Assembly: GCA_046484975.1 (NCBI GenBank)
Contig: JAWOHX010000098.1
Coordinates: 1-32,162 of the forward strand
Length of the DNA: 32,162 bases
Source of the DNA: JAWOHX01 sp046484975
GTDB lineage: Bacteria; Bacillota; Clostridia; DUPQ01
Direction of reading: 5' to 3'
Both the position numbers and the translations under genes were made by a program. The notes under the pieces are model-generated. The model was not told the DNA's origin and searched no databases. It saw nothing but the letters and a program-made list of their open reading frames with translations. The stretch's first letter is position 1; each line of letters starts with the position of its first letter. Shown one piece after another: positions 14,844-22,341 of the stretch.

Positions 14844-16103
14844 ATGAAAAAAGTCTTGATGATAGCCGATGAGTTTCCTCCCATGGGGGGAGCCGGGGTG
14901 CAAAGGACATCCAAATTCGCCAAATACCTTGCTCTTTACCAGTACATTCCTTTCGTCTTCACCCGGGACATCGGAGATCTGCACCTTCGTGACGACACCC
15001 TTCTCAAAGACATCCCCGAATATGTCCAGGTGACCCGTACAAAAGCCTATAATCTCCTTGCCAAGGGATCATTGTTCCATAAAATCATTTATTACAAGTT
15101 GATGATCCCCGACGGGCGTTACATCTGGTATAGAAAATCCAGGGAAAAGGCCGCGAGACTGGTGGACAAGGTCAAGCCGGACCTGCTGTACACCACCTCT
15201 TTCCCCTACAGCGGCCATCTGTTCGGACTGTTCCTCAAAAGGAAGTATCCCGACCTTCCCTGGGTGGCTGATTTCCGTGACGAATGGACCAACAACTCCT
15301 ATGTCCGGCACAACATCATCCGCAGGGCCATTGAAAAGAGAATGGAAAAGAATGTATTGCAAAAAGCAGATGCACTCATTGCCAACACCCCTGTCATGAT
15401 GGATCATTTCATCCGCATACACCCTTTTTCCAAAGATAAATTCACATGGATTCCCAATGGTTTTGACCTGGATGATTTTTACGGATGCCAGAAAAAAACA
15501 GGGAAGAACCAGAAATTCACCATGGTGCATACCGGGTCCATCTTCGGCATACGGAAACCAGACCATTTTCTTGCCGCTGTGTCCTCCCTTGTTTGGGAAG
15601 GAGCTGTCGATCCCGGGAAAATTCAGATCAAGCTCATCGGAAACCTCAAGGAAAAAATCCTTCGGGAGCTGATTGCATTCTATAGGTTGGAGGAACTGGT
15701 AACCCTGGTTCCTTATCTTCCCCACAAGGAATGTATCAACGCCATGGTCCTTTCCGACTGCTGTGTATTGATTGAAGGCAACACCATCGGCGCAAAAGGC
15801 ATTTTCACGGGAAAGCTCTTCGAATATCTTTATGCAGGCGCACCCGTTCTTGGGATTGTTCCCAAAGACGGTGTGGCCGAGGTTCTGATTCGGGAAACGC
15901 GGTCGGGACTCACTGCAGAGCCCGAGAATGTTGATGCCATCAAGGATGCTGTTCTCCGTTTGTACCGGTCATGGGAAGAAGACAGGCCGCTTACCGATCC
16001 AGACAAAGCCAGGATCATGGAGTTCGAAAGGAAAAACATCACGAGGAAACTCTCGGAAGTATTCGATAAACTGATAGTTATGAAGGAGAAACAAGAGACA
16101 TGA
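14844..16103 (+). CDS. GT4-family glycosyltransferase
   Basis: A GT-B fold glycosyltransferase, probably adding a sugar from a nucleotide donor during envelope or exopolysaccharide synthesis; donor and acceptor are unknown. The N-terminus (KKVLMIADEFPPMGGAGVQRTSKFAKYL) has the Gly-rich acceptor loop, then WVADFRDEW in the N-domain, WIPNGFD at the domain hinge, VHTGSI, and the C-terminal donor site GIFTGKLFEYLYAGAPVLGIVP with the conserved acidic EYL. The 419-aa length fits. GGAG lies before the ATG at 14844; an earlier in-frame ATG at 14826 has no ribosome binding site. The stop overlaps the next gene as ATGA. It opens a four-gene plus-strand cluster. Confidence 0.9.
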   Translation: MKKVLMIADEFPPMGGAGVQRTSKFAKYLALYQYIPFVFTRDIGDLHLRDDTLLKDIPEYVQVTRTKAYNLLAKGSLFHKIIYYKLMIPDGRYIWYRKSREKAARLVDKVKPDLLYTTSFPYSGHLFGLFLKRKYPDLPWVADFRDEWTNNSYVRHNIIRRAIEKRMEKNVLQKADALIANTPVMMDHFIRIHPFSKDKFTWIPNGFDLDDFYGCQKKTGKNQKFTMVHTGSIFGIRKPDHFLAAVSSLVWEGAVDPGKIQIKLIGNLKEKILRELIAFYRLEELVTLVPYLPHKECINAMVLSDCCVLIEGNTIGAKGIFTGKLFEYLYAGAPVLGIVPKDGVAEVLIRETRSGLTAEPENVDAIKDAVLRLYRSWEEDRPLTDPDKARIMEFERKNITRKLSEVFDKLIVMKEKQET

Positions 16104-16582
16104 AAATCATCGATGAAAAAGGAAGGCTTTTCAAGTTCATCAATGTCGTTGACCTCGCGGTCATTTTAGCCATCATTCTGGTGATTGCCGGGGTGGCATA
16201 TAAAGCCAGGCAGGCTAATCAGGGCAAGGTGGAAGTCCCGGACTTGTTTCTGGTCCGTGTCCTGTGCCCCATGGTCCCCAGGGCTGCTGTCGAACAGCTG
16301 AAACCCGGAGACCAGATTGTATACGGCAATGCTTTCGTGAACGGCTATGTGGTGTCTGTGGAATCCAGTCCCGCTAAAATCGAGTCCACGGATGCACAAG
16401 GGCAGTACACCGTAGCCTATCATCCCGACAGGATGGACATGGTGGTGGTAATACGGATTGACAACCCCTCCCATTCACGCCTCATCATGTTGGGCAAATA
16501 CCAGGTGAACATTGGCAAGGAATTCGTTGTCAAGACCGCCCGGGTTGAAGTCAACGGCGTCGTCCTGGATATCACGGAATAA
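16100..16582 (+). CDS. DUF4330-like membrane-anchored protein
   Basis: A 160-aa protein that begins MKIIDEKGRLFKFINVVDLAVILAII, the opening I associate with DUF4330 proteins. One transmembrane helix (about 15-35) anchors a compact extracytoplasmic beta-rich domain. Function is unknown; the family often lies next to polysaccharide or teichoic-acid-like biosynthesis genes in Firmicutes. AAGGAG lies 11 nt before the ATG, which overlaps the glycosyltransferase stop as ATGA, so the two are translationally coupled. I infer a role in envelope polymer assembly from the neighbours only. Confidence 0.8.
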   Translation: MKIIDEKGRLFKFINVVDLAVILAIILVIAGVAYKARQANQGKVEVPDLFLVRVLCPMVPRAAVEQLKPGDQIVYGNAFVNGYVVSVESSPAKIESTDAQGQYTVAYHPDRMDMVVVIRIDNPSHSRLIMLGKYQVNIGKEFVVKTARVEVNGVVLDITE

Positions 16583-16591
16583 GGGGATTCA

Positions 16592-17104
16592 ATGGAAGTC
16601 TTCAAAAGCAGTTTTCTGTACAAGGCAGCAACCATGGCCTCGAAAGCCCATGTCCACAGCATGACGCATCGCATTGCCACAGGCTTTGGTAAGTGTTACA
16701 ACACCAGCAGAATACACCGGTTCTTTTATCATTTCAGGATGAAACCGACGGCAACGGAAAATTCCGTTCTTCTTTTAGGCATCACAGGTTGTTTCCATCG
16801 CATCGGCAGGCGAAAAGAAATTTTCTCGGGCTTTTTGCGTTATAGCTTGTCCTACCGGATTTTTTCCGGCATCTGGTTGTTTTCCAGGCAACGACCCATA
16901 TTGGCATTTCTCAGCGGTGTGTCCATGTTGCTCCTTGGCCTGAATGTCGCATTGCTGCTGACGGGATCCTCCCGCTTCCTTTATTTGATCATGTTGGCTG
17001 GGATAGCCACCGGTTTGCTTTTCTTCCTGTTCTTTGAAAAACACATCCCCTTTTCTCTGACATATCGGCTGGTGACAAACCTTTATCCGGAGGACGGGGA
17101 ATAA
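16592..17104 (+). CDS. Small membrane protein of the polysaccharide cluster, unknown function
   Basis: Not recognised. The 170-aa protein has a basic, His/Arg-rich N-terminal half (KAHVHSMTHRIATGF, RIHRFFYHFRM) and two closely spaced hydrophobic helices (about 103-121 and 128-147), followed by a short tail ending in NLYPEDGE. No catalytic motif is visible. AAGGGG stands 5 nt before the ATG. Its stop shares one base with the next start (TAATG). Tight packing between the DUF4330-like gene and the O-antigen-ligase-like gene suggests it is an accessory subunit for the latter, which is inference. Confidence 0.75.
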   Translation: MEVFKSSFLYKAATMASKAHVHSMTHRIATGFGKCYNTSRIHRFFYHFRMKPTATENSVLLLGITGCFHRIGRRKEIFSGFLRYSLSYRIFSGIWLFSRQRPILAFLSGVSMLLLGLNVALLLTGSSRFLYLIMLAGIATGLLFFLFFEKHIPFSLTYRLVTNLYPEDGE

Positions 17105-18471
17105 TGGGGAAAAAAGGGTTGGTCCTGATCTGCATTCTATCTTTCATCCTGGGAATCGTCGGAGGATTTTTCCATCCGCTTCTTGCATTCGGCGCATTTT
17201 TCATTGCCCTGGCCATCATAGTCCTGACCACAGATTTCACCGTTTCCCTTTATATCCTCAGCGGATACCTGATCATCGATTATGCATTGAGAAGTGTATC
17301 TGAAACCGCCCTGCTGGCTTCAATCTGGGATGAGGTTTTCCTTCTGGGGTGTGTCCTGCTGCTGTTTGTGAAATGGTTCAGGGAAAAGACCCGCACCAGT
17401 CCCGCTCCCACTCCTGTCCATGTCACGCTGATGCTGTTCATCTGCGTCAATATATTCCTTCTTCTGGTCAATTCCACATATCCGGAGGTGGGACTGGAAG
17501 GGGTGCGGGCAGTCATCCAGCACATGCTCTGGTTTTTCATCGTATATGCCATCGTAAGAAGTAAAACAGATATCCGAAGGGTCTTGTTCTTCATGAATGT
17601 GGCATGTCTGCTCATCGCAATCTATGGAATCTTCCAATATGTGGTGGGAGTCGAGATGCCAGCCCAGTGGGCGGACATGGCAGAGGGGGATATCCGAACC
17701 CGCGCCTTTTCCATCCTGGGGAATCCCAATGCACTGGGCAGTGTCATGGCCCTTGCCTCCATGCTCTCCCTGTCCCTTCTTTTCACCTCCAGGAACTTGC
17801 TCCAGCGGTTGTATTACCTTGCCTCTTTTTCGGCGATGGCCCTATGTCTGGTGGTCACCCTCTCCAGAGGCGCTTGGATCGGCTTCGCCGTTTCACTGAT
17901 CCTGTTCGTTCTTTTGATGGACAAAAGATACTTTTTGCCCCTTCTTGTCCTGGGTGTCCTGGTCATGCTTTTCATTCCCGCCATCTCCGACAGGATGATC
18001 TACATGCTCTCCCCCCAATACATCTACAGCAGCCTTACGGCAGGAAGGCTTTACAGGTGGGAACTGGGTTGGGAGATGTTTCGCAATAATCTTTTTCTTG
18101 GTGTGGGCCCCGGTCATTTCGGCGGGGCGGTCTCCATGCGGTACACTTACTATTTAGGGGATGTCTTCTATATGGACAATTATTACCTGAAGACTGCAGT
18201 GGAACTGGGCCTCGCTGGTCTGGTGTCTTTCCTGGTCCTCCTGTACTCATTGCTGTCAGGCATCCTGAAAGGCCTGTTGAAAATGAAAAGGTCAGAGGAA
18301 AAAACAATCCTTTCCGGGATTTTCACAGGGATGATTGGGGTCTTGATCCATGGTTTTTTTGAAAATGTCTTTGAAGTTCCCGGTCTCACGGTTTTATTCT
18401 GGATCTGCGCAGGCCTGGCCATGGCGTTGATCTACAAACTGGATTCACAGGCGTTGCACAACATATCGTAA
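17104..18471 (+). CDS. O-antigen ligase / polymerase-like membrane protein (Wzy_C family)
   Basis: A polytopic protein of about 455 aa and roughly 11-12 membrane helices. Marks of the O-antigen ligase/Wzy family are NPNALGSVMA (about 203-212), the Wzy_C motif TLSRGAWIGFAVSLIL, and the large loop with WEMFRNNLFLGVGPGHFGGA followed by DNYYLKTAVELGLAGLVSFLVLL. In Gram-positive bacteria such proteins polymerise or transfer surface polysaccharide, teichuronic-type polymer or exopolysaccharide; the exact reaction cannot be told. It is the last gene of the cluster that begins with the glycosyltransferase. Its last 40 nt overlap the convergent thioesterase gene. Confidence 0.88.
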   Translation: MGKKGLVLICILSFILGIVGGFFHPLLAFGAFFIALAIIVLTTDFTVSLYILSGYLIIDYALRSVSETALLASIWDEVFLLGCVLLLFVKWFREKTRTSPAPTPVHVTLMLFICVNIFLLLVNSTYPEVGLEGVRAVIQHMLWFFIVYAIVRSKTDIRRVLFFMNVACLLIAIYGIFQYVVGVEMPAQWADMAEGDIRTRAFSILGNPNALGSVMALASMLSLSLLFTSRNLLQRLYYLASFSAMALCLVVTLSRGAWIGFAVSLILFVLLMDKRYFLPLLVLGVLVMLFIPAISDRMIYMLSPQYIYSSLTAGRLYRWELGWEMFRNNLFLGVGPGHFGGAVSMRYTYYLGDVFYMDNYYLKTAVELGLAGLVSFLVLLYSLLSGILKGLLKMKRSEEKTILSGIFTGMIGVLIHGFFENVFEVPGLTVLFWICAGLAMALIYKLDSQALHNIS

Positions 18472-18857
18472 ATTTCTTTGTCATATTTTTTCAGATTAAC
18501 GGGCTTTAATTCCCTGTCGGTCCAGGCATGGCGGGTCGTTCCTTCACTGAGTAGCACCCCGCTCTCTTTATTTGACACCTGATAGCCCATGACAAGTCTT
18601 GCCGGAGTCATTTCCAGGATATATGCCCGGACAAGCAGCACATCCTCATAATGGGCGGGGCGGATAAAGCTGGTGGATATGGAAAAAAGGGGCAAACGGA
18701 TTCCCCTTTCCTCGCATTGGGTATAGGACATCCCCAACGACTTGATGAATTCTGTCCGTGCGGCTTCGAACCAGACGGCGTAATGGGAATGATGGGCAAT
18801 GCCCATCTGGTCGGTCTCGGCATAACGGACCACCACTTCACTGATCAATTCCATCAT
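18432..18857 (-). CDS. 4-hydroxybenzoyl-CoA thioesterase family acyl-CoA thioesterase (YbgC/FadM type)
   Basis: A hotdog-fold thioesterase of 141 aa that hydrolyses an acyl-CoA or acyl-ACP; the chain length is unknown. Near the N-terminus it has VRYAETDQMGIAHHSHYAVWFEAARTEF, with the catalytic-type Asp and the HH-Y-WFE pattern of the family, then GIRLPLFSISTSFIRPAHYEDVL. The start is ATG at 18857 (or 18854), overlapping the yebC stop as ATGA. Its 3' end lies inside the 3' end of the convergent ligase gene. It is the last gene of the zapA-dut-yigZ-yebC transcript. Confidence 0.9.
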   Translation of the reverse strand: MMELISEVVVRYAETDQMGIAHHSHYAVWFEAARTEFIKSLGMSYTQCEERGIRLPLFSISTSFIRPAHYEDVLLVRAYILEMTPARLVMGYQVSNKESGVLLSEGTTRHAWTDRELKPVNLKKYDKEIYDMLCNACESSL

Positions 18858-19579
18858 TCATTCTCCCAATTATGATAAATGCTCTGGACATCATCCAGAT
18901 CTTCCAGAAGGTCACTCAGTTTTTCCATGGATGATGCCTCTTTTTCCGTAAGGAGCGTCATGGTCCGGGGGACCATCTGGAGTTCTGCTTCCAGCAAAGC
19001 ATATCCCTTATTCTCAAGGGTTTCCCTCAACTGGGAAAAAATACCGGGTTCGCACAGGATTTCATAATATTCCTGCTCCGCGCTGAAATCATCGGCTCCC
19101 GCCTCGATGGAGGCCAGCATCAGTGCTTCCTCATCGATATCCTCCTGTTTTTCTATGATCAAAACACCTTTCCTGTCGAACAGGTAAGACACACAGCCAG
19201 TGGTCCCCAGGTTCCCGCCGTGCTTGTCAAACAAGTGCCGTACATCCGCGGCGGTCCGGTTGCGGTTGTCGGTCATGGCCTCCACAATCACGGCCACCCC
19301 TCCGGGTCCGTATCCTTCATACACGATGTTCTCATATTGCTCAGAGGATCCTTCCCCGCTTGCTTTCTTGATACTCCTTGTGATGGAATCATTTGGCATG
19401 TTGGCAGCCTTGGCCTTTGCAATGACATCCTTCAGCCTGCTGTTGGTGTCCGGGTCGGGCCCTCCACTTTTCACCGCCACATAGAGTTCCCTGCCGATTT
19501 TAGTGAATATCTTTCCTCTTTTTGCATCGCTTCTTTCTTTCCGGTGTTTGATGTTCGCCCATTTGGAATGACCTGACAT
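18854..19579 (-). CDS. yebC: YebC/PmpR family protein
   Basis: A widely conserved cytosolic protein of 241 aa, described either as a transcriptional regulator or, more recently for this family, as a translation factor that helps ribosomes through proline stretches. The N-terminus MSGHSKWANIKHRKERSDAKRGKIFTKIGREL is diagnostic, followed by GPGGVAVIVEAMTDNRNRTAADVRHLFDKHGGNLG and a C-terminal EEASS-LDDLDDVQ-Y-NW ending. Length is normal. GGAGG precedes the ATG at 19579, three bases after the YigZ stop. In many bacteria it is next to ruvC, which is not present here. Confidence 0.96.
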   Translation of the reverse strand: MSGHSKWANIKHRKERSDAKRGKIFTKIGRELYVAVKSGGPDPDTNSRLKDVIAKAKAANMPNDSITRSIKKASGEGSSEQYENIVYEGYGPGGVAVIVEAMTDNRNRTAADVRHLFDKHGGNLGTTGCVSYLFDRKGVLIIEKQEDIDEEALMLASIEAGADDFSAEQEYYEILCEPGIFSQLRETLENKGYALLEAELQMVPRTMTLLTEKEASSMEKLSDLLEDLDDVQSIYHNWENE

Positions 19580-19582
19580 CCT

Positions 19583-20233
19583 TCAATCCTCCGTTTCCAT
19601 GTATTGTTCGCGCTCCCGCCTGATGTCCGCTTGCCCATGAGTCAGATCCCTGGTCTTCTCCACAAAGGATCCGGACTCCCCATCAGGCACCCCGACGGTT
19701 ATTCTGACATTGTCAGTATATTCTACATCAAGCCTGTTGTATCCATGGCTTTCCACATAGTCCAGGATTTTTTTGGAGGGGGCATACTCCGTTTGCACGG
19801 AGAACACCTTGCAGAAAGTCCTTTTCATCCTGCCTGCCTTCTCAAGGCCTGTGGAAGCGCATTTCCCGTAAGCCCGTGTGAGCCCCCCTTTGCCAAGCAA
19901 TGTTCCTCCGAAGTAACGGGTGACCACCACACAGACATTGCACAGATCCTTTGCCCGTATGGCCTCCAGGACGGGCAGTCCCCCCGTTCCTTGGGGCTCT
20001 CCATCATCGGAATGCTTCTGGTAGAGGGAGTTTCCCTCCCTGCAGATATATGCATAGGTGTTGTGGCTTGCTTCCCTGTGTCCCAAAGATACGGTCCGGA
20101 TATGCAAATCCGCTTCCTCATGGCTCGTCACCGGCCTGACGGAGGCGATGAATCTGGATTTTTTCTCAAGCATCTCGAAACTGGCGGGATGCCTGACAGT
20201 ATGGTAATCCCTATTTGATTCCTGTGGAGCCAA
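19583..20233 (-). CDS. YigZ/IMPACT family protein (UPF0029)
   Basis: A 216-aa protein of the YigZ/IMPACT family, linked to translation control in eukaryotes and of uncertain role in bacteria. Seen: EKKSRFIASVRPV, ASHNTYAYI, SDDGEPQGTGGLPVLEAI and VVVTRYFGGTLLGKGGLTRAYG (the family signature), then a C-terminal DUF1949-like segment. The start is uncertain. Conserved residues DYHTVRHPASFEML precede the first internal ATG at 20173, so I chose a TTG at 20233 that follows a G-rich stretch and overlaps dut by 23 nt. The frame is open further to 20323, all within dut. Confidence 0.88.
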   Translation of the reverse strand: MAPQESNRDYHTVRHPASFEMLEKKSRFIASVRPVTSHEEADLHIRTVSLGHREASHNTYAYICREGNSLYQKHSDDGEPQGTGGLPVLEAIRAKDLCNVCVVVTRYFGGTLLGKGGLTRAYGKCASTGLEKAGRMKRTFCKVFSVQTEYAPSKKILDYVESHGYNRLDVEYTDNVRITVGVPDGESGSFVEKTRDLTHGQADIRREREQYMETED

Positions 20234-20702
20234 AGCCGCCCCCCCTGTTCTTTCCAATTCGGGAAACATCGGGGACTTGCTCGAATACCATCTCCGGTAC
20301 CTTGCACAGTACCATCTGGGCAATCCTCTCCCCTTTCCCGATCACATATGTCCCATGGCCGTTGTTTCCTTCATGCAGCCGAAAAGTTTCTTCTCCCTCC
20401 TGAGAGGTGTTGGTCATCAGAATCCCAATCTCGTCGCGGTAGCCTGTATCGATGGTCCCGGGAGCATTGGACAGCCTTAAGGGCGTCCGGTATGATATCC
20501 CGCTCCTTGGGCGGATTTGTATCTCATAACCCGGGGGAATGCAGACCTTCAACCCTGTGGGTATGATTTTCGTCTCCCGGGGATGCAGGATCATCTCCTC
20601 AGCAGAACAGACATCCATGCCTGCATCATGCTCATGGGAATATACCGGTATCACGGCATCCTTCCTGCATTTCTCTATGTAGATGGTAATCTTGTCCCTC
20701 AT
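20211..20702 (-). CDS. dut: dUTP diphosphatase (dUTPase)
   Basis: Hydrolyses dUTP to dUMP and pyrophosphate, keeping uracil out of DNA and feeding dTMP synthesis. All five trimeric-dUTPase motifs are present in 163 aa: AGMDVCSAEE (27-36), RPRSGIS (64-70), NAPGTIDTGYRDEI (79-92), GERIAQMVL (124-132) and the C-terminal RGGGFGSTG (153-161). The start at 20702 overlaps the zapA stop as ATGA. The gene lies between zapA and the YigZ-family gene in one transcript. The 3' end holds the likely start of the next gene. Confidence 0.96.
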   Translation of the reverse strand: MRDKITIYIEKCRKDAVIPVYSHEHDAGMDVCSAEEMILHPRETKIIPTGLKVCIPPGYEIQIRPRSGISYRTPLRLSNAPGTIDTGYRDEIGILMTNTSQEGEETFRLHEGNNGHGTYVIGKGERIAQMVLCKVPEMVFEQVPDVSRIGKNRGGGFGSTGIK

Positions 20703-21076
20703 AACCCTCTCAACTGGTTGAGTTCCGTTTCCTTTTTTGCCAGCTGGATCTTGATCTCATCATATTTTCCGATGAGGCTTTCCTGTTTGCCTTCCAATGT
20801 CCTGACGATCTGTTCCAGATCACGGACCTTGGCTTCCAGTTCGGTCATGCGGCTTTTCTGCTGATTGGCCCGGTCCCTTTCCTTGAAATAGTCATCTGCA
20901 ATATTGATGCAGGATAAGACCGCTGCCATGACCGTGCTGAGTTTGCTGTCGCCCTGTTCCAGTATGCCTGTCATTTTCTTGTCTACATACAGGCCGACTT
21001 TCTGTATATATTCCTCGGGTTCGGTTCCTACTATCCGGTAATCCTTTCCGGCAATCCGTATACGAACTTTGTTCAT
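20699..21076 (-). CDS. zapA: Cell division protein ZapA
   Basis: A 125-aa FtsZ-associated protein that bundles FtsZ filaments at the division ring. It begins NKVRIRIAGKDYRIVGTEPEEYIQKVGLYVDKKM, the typical ZapA head domain, and continues into a long coiled coil (about 70-122). Length is typical for the Gram-positive form. A GGGGTG site precedes the ATG at 21076, and a good promoter lies 33 nt further upstream. It is the first gene of the zapA-dut-yigZ-yebC-thioesterase unit. Confidence 0.93.
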   Translation of the reverse strand: MNKVRIRIAGKDYRIVGTEPEEYIQKVGLYVDKKMTGILEQGDSKLSTVMAAVLSCINIADDYFKERDRANQQKSRMTELEAKVRDLEQIVRTLEGKQESLIGKYDEIKIQLAKKETELNQLRGL

Positions 21077-21108
21077 GGAAACACCCCATATCCATATATT
21101 CTGATATC

Positions 21109-21138
21109 ATTATACAATAAAACAAAAAGACTATGCAA
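21109..21138 (-). promoter_or_regulatory. SigA-type promoter of zapA
   Basis: On the minus strand TTGCAT (21133-21138) and TATAAT (21109-21114) are 18 nt apart, 33 nt before the zapA ATG. The -10 is perfect and the -35 matches four of six positions. Confidence 0.65.
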
Positions 21139-21197
21139 AACAAGCACTGCATTAATCCTTTGTTTTTACGCTGCATATTAAAAAGACGGGCAGGTCC

Positions 21198-21227
21198 TGT
21201 TATAATACAATCGAAATGAGGTATAAT
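21198..21227 (+). promoter_or_regulatory. Promoter region of the ArsR-type regulator with two TATAAT boxes
   Basis: TGTTATAAT at 21198-21206 is an extended -10, and a second TATAAT lies at 21222-21227. They are 21 nt apart, about two helical turns. Either could start the message for the gene at 21262. The gap 21077-21252 is divergent with zapA and holds no other gene. Confidence 0.5.
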
Positions 21228-21261
21228 ATTGATATATATTTCTTGAACGGATGTGAATGAT

Positions 21262-22341
21262 ATGAAAATTGGCTTTAATAATGATATTCCCGTTATTTAT
21301 GATTTCCTACAGGTGGTCATTTACGGTTACAACCAGCCCGACTTCATGATGAAGGGTGGTGGAGGAATGGAGCCCAGCAAGGAAGTGGCGGATTCCCTGG
21401 CCAGGATCTGGGAGGGTTTCGACCATGATGTGCCAGGCCTTTCATTATTTTTCACCGCCGATGAGAACAAGTCCAGTTATGCTTCCCACACCTTTTGCAG
21501 GATGATGTTGGAATGCAAGAATCTGGATGAGTTCATCCAAAGAATTTTTGAACCCGATTCGCAGGAGACTCTAGCTTCCCTGCTGGCCTATTATGACAAT
21601 GATACGGCCGGGAACAGAAACATGGACTTTTACCGGGGCATGTTAACAAAAAAAGACACTCTTTTCCCCTTCGTACACAAGCTGGGCATCTCTCCCCAGC
21701 AGAAGCTGGAGATCATGGGGCTTTTCAGCAACCCGGAGGAAGTCATGGAACCTCTCCAGCTTTTTCTCCACCGCATCAAAAGAAGGATCAAAAGGGAATA
21801 CAGCACCCATGTGGAAAAAATCCGGGGTTTCAACAAGAAGCTTTCTGTAAAAGTGCGAACCGACGGGGAGAATTTTTTGAACACGGAACTGAAACCCTTC
21901 ATGGAAAAGGTACACCCGGAAAAATATGAAGAACTCATCTTCACCTATTCCTTTATCAATGAATACTCACTTTTCACCCTTTCAGGAAAAAATAAGAAAT
22001 CCATTTATGTATTTTTAGGCATGGAATATGAGAAAACCCTGTCCTCCGTGTCTGTAAAGGACATCCTCTCAGAAAACGAGTTGTTTTTCAAGGCTTTATC
22101 AGACAAGAATCGTCTGAACATGATCTCCTTGTTGAGCCAGCGCAAGATGTATGTCGGGGAGATTGCAAGGGCGTGTAACCTGGTGATATCCACCGCCAGC
22201 TATCATCTGGACCTCCTGTTGAATGCTTTCATTGTCAACGGTACTGTCATCAATAAAAAAATGTATTATGCCCTGAATGAGGATTATCTGATCAATAAGT
22301 TTGAACAGTTGAAACAAAGCTCAATGAGAAAGAGATTCTGA
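21262..22341 (+). CDS. ArsR-type winged-helix transcriptional regulator with long N-terminal domain
   Basis: A 359-aa protein whose C-terminus (about 270-345) is an ArsR-type winged helix: FFKALSDKNRLNMISLLSQRKMYVGEIARACNLVISTASYHLDLLLNAFIV. The first 260 residues match no domain I know; they are soluble, helix-rich and charged, and may sense a ligand or bind a partner. No cysteine metal-site motif (such as CVC) occurs near the HTH, so metal sensing is not supported. I chose ATG 21262 over GTG 21253 because GGATGTGA at 21249-21256 is correctly spaced for it. It stands alone on the plus strand, divergent from zapA and convergent with rsmA, overlapping rsmA by 21 nt. The target is unknown. Confidence 0.8.
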   Translation: MKIGFNNDIPVIYDFLQVVIYGYNQPDFMMKGGGGMEPSKEVADSLARIWEGFDHDVPGLSLFFTADENKSSYASHTFCRMMLECKNLDEFIQRIFEPDSQETLASLLAYYDNDTAGNRNMDFYRGMLTKKDTLFPFVHKLGISPQQKLEIMGLFSNPEEVMEPLQLFLHRIKRRIKREYSTHVEKIRGFNKKLSVKVRTDGENFLNTELKPFMEKVHPEKYEELIFTYSFINEYSLFTLSGKNKKSIYVFLGMEYEKTLSSVSVKDILSENELFFKALSDKNRLNMISLLSQRKMYVGEIARACNLVISTASYHLDLLLNAFIVNGTVINKKMYYALNEDYLINKFEQLKQSSMRKRF

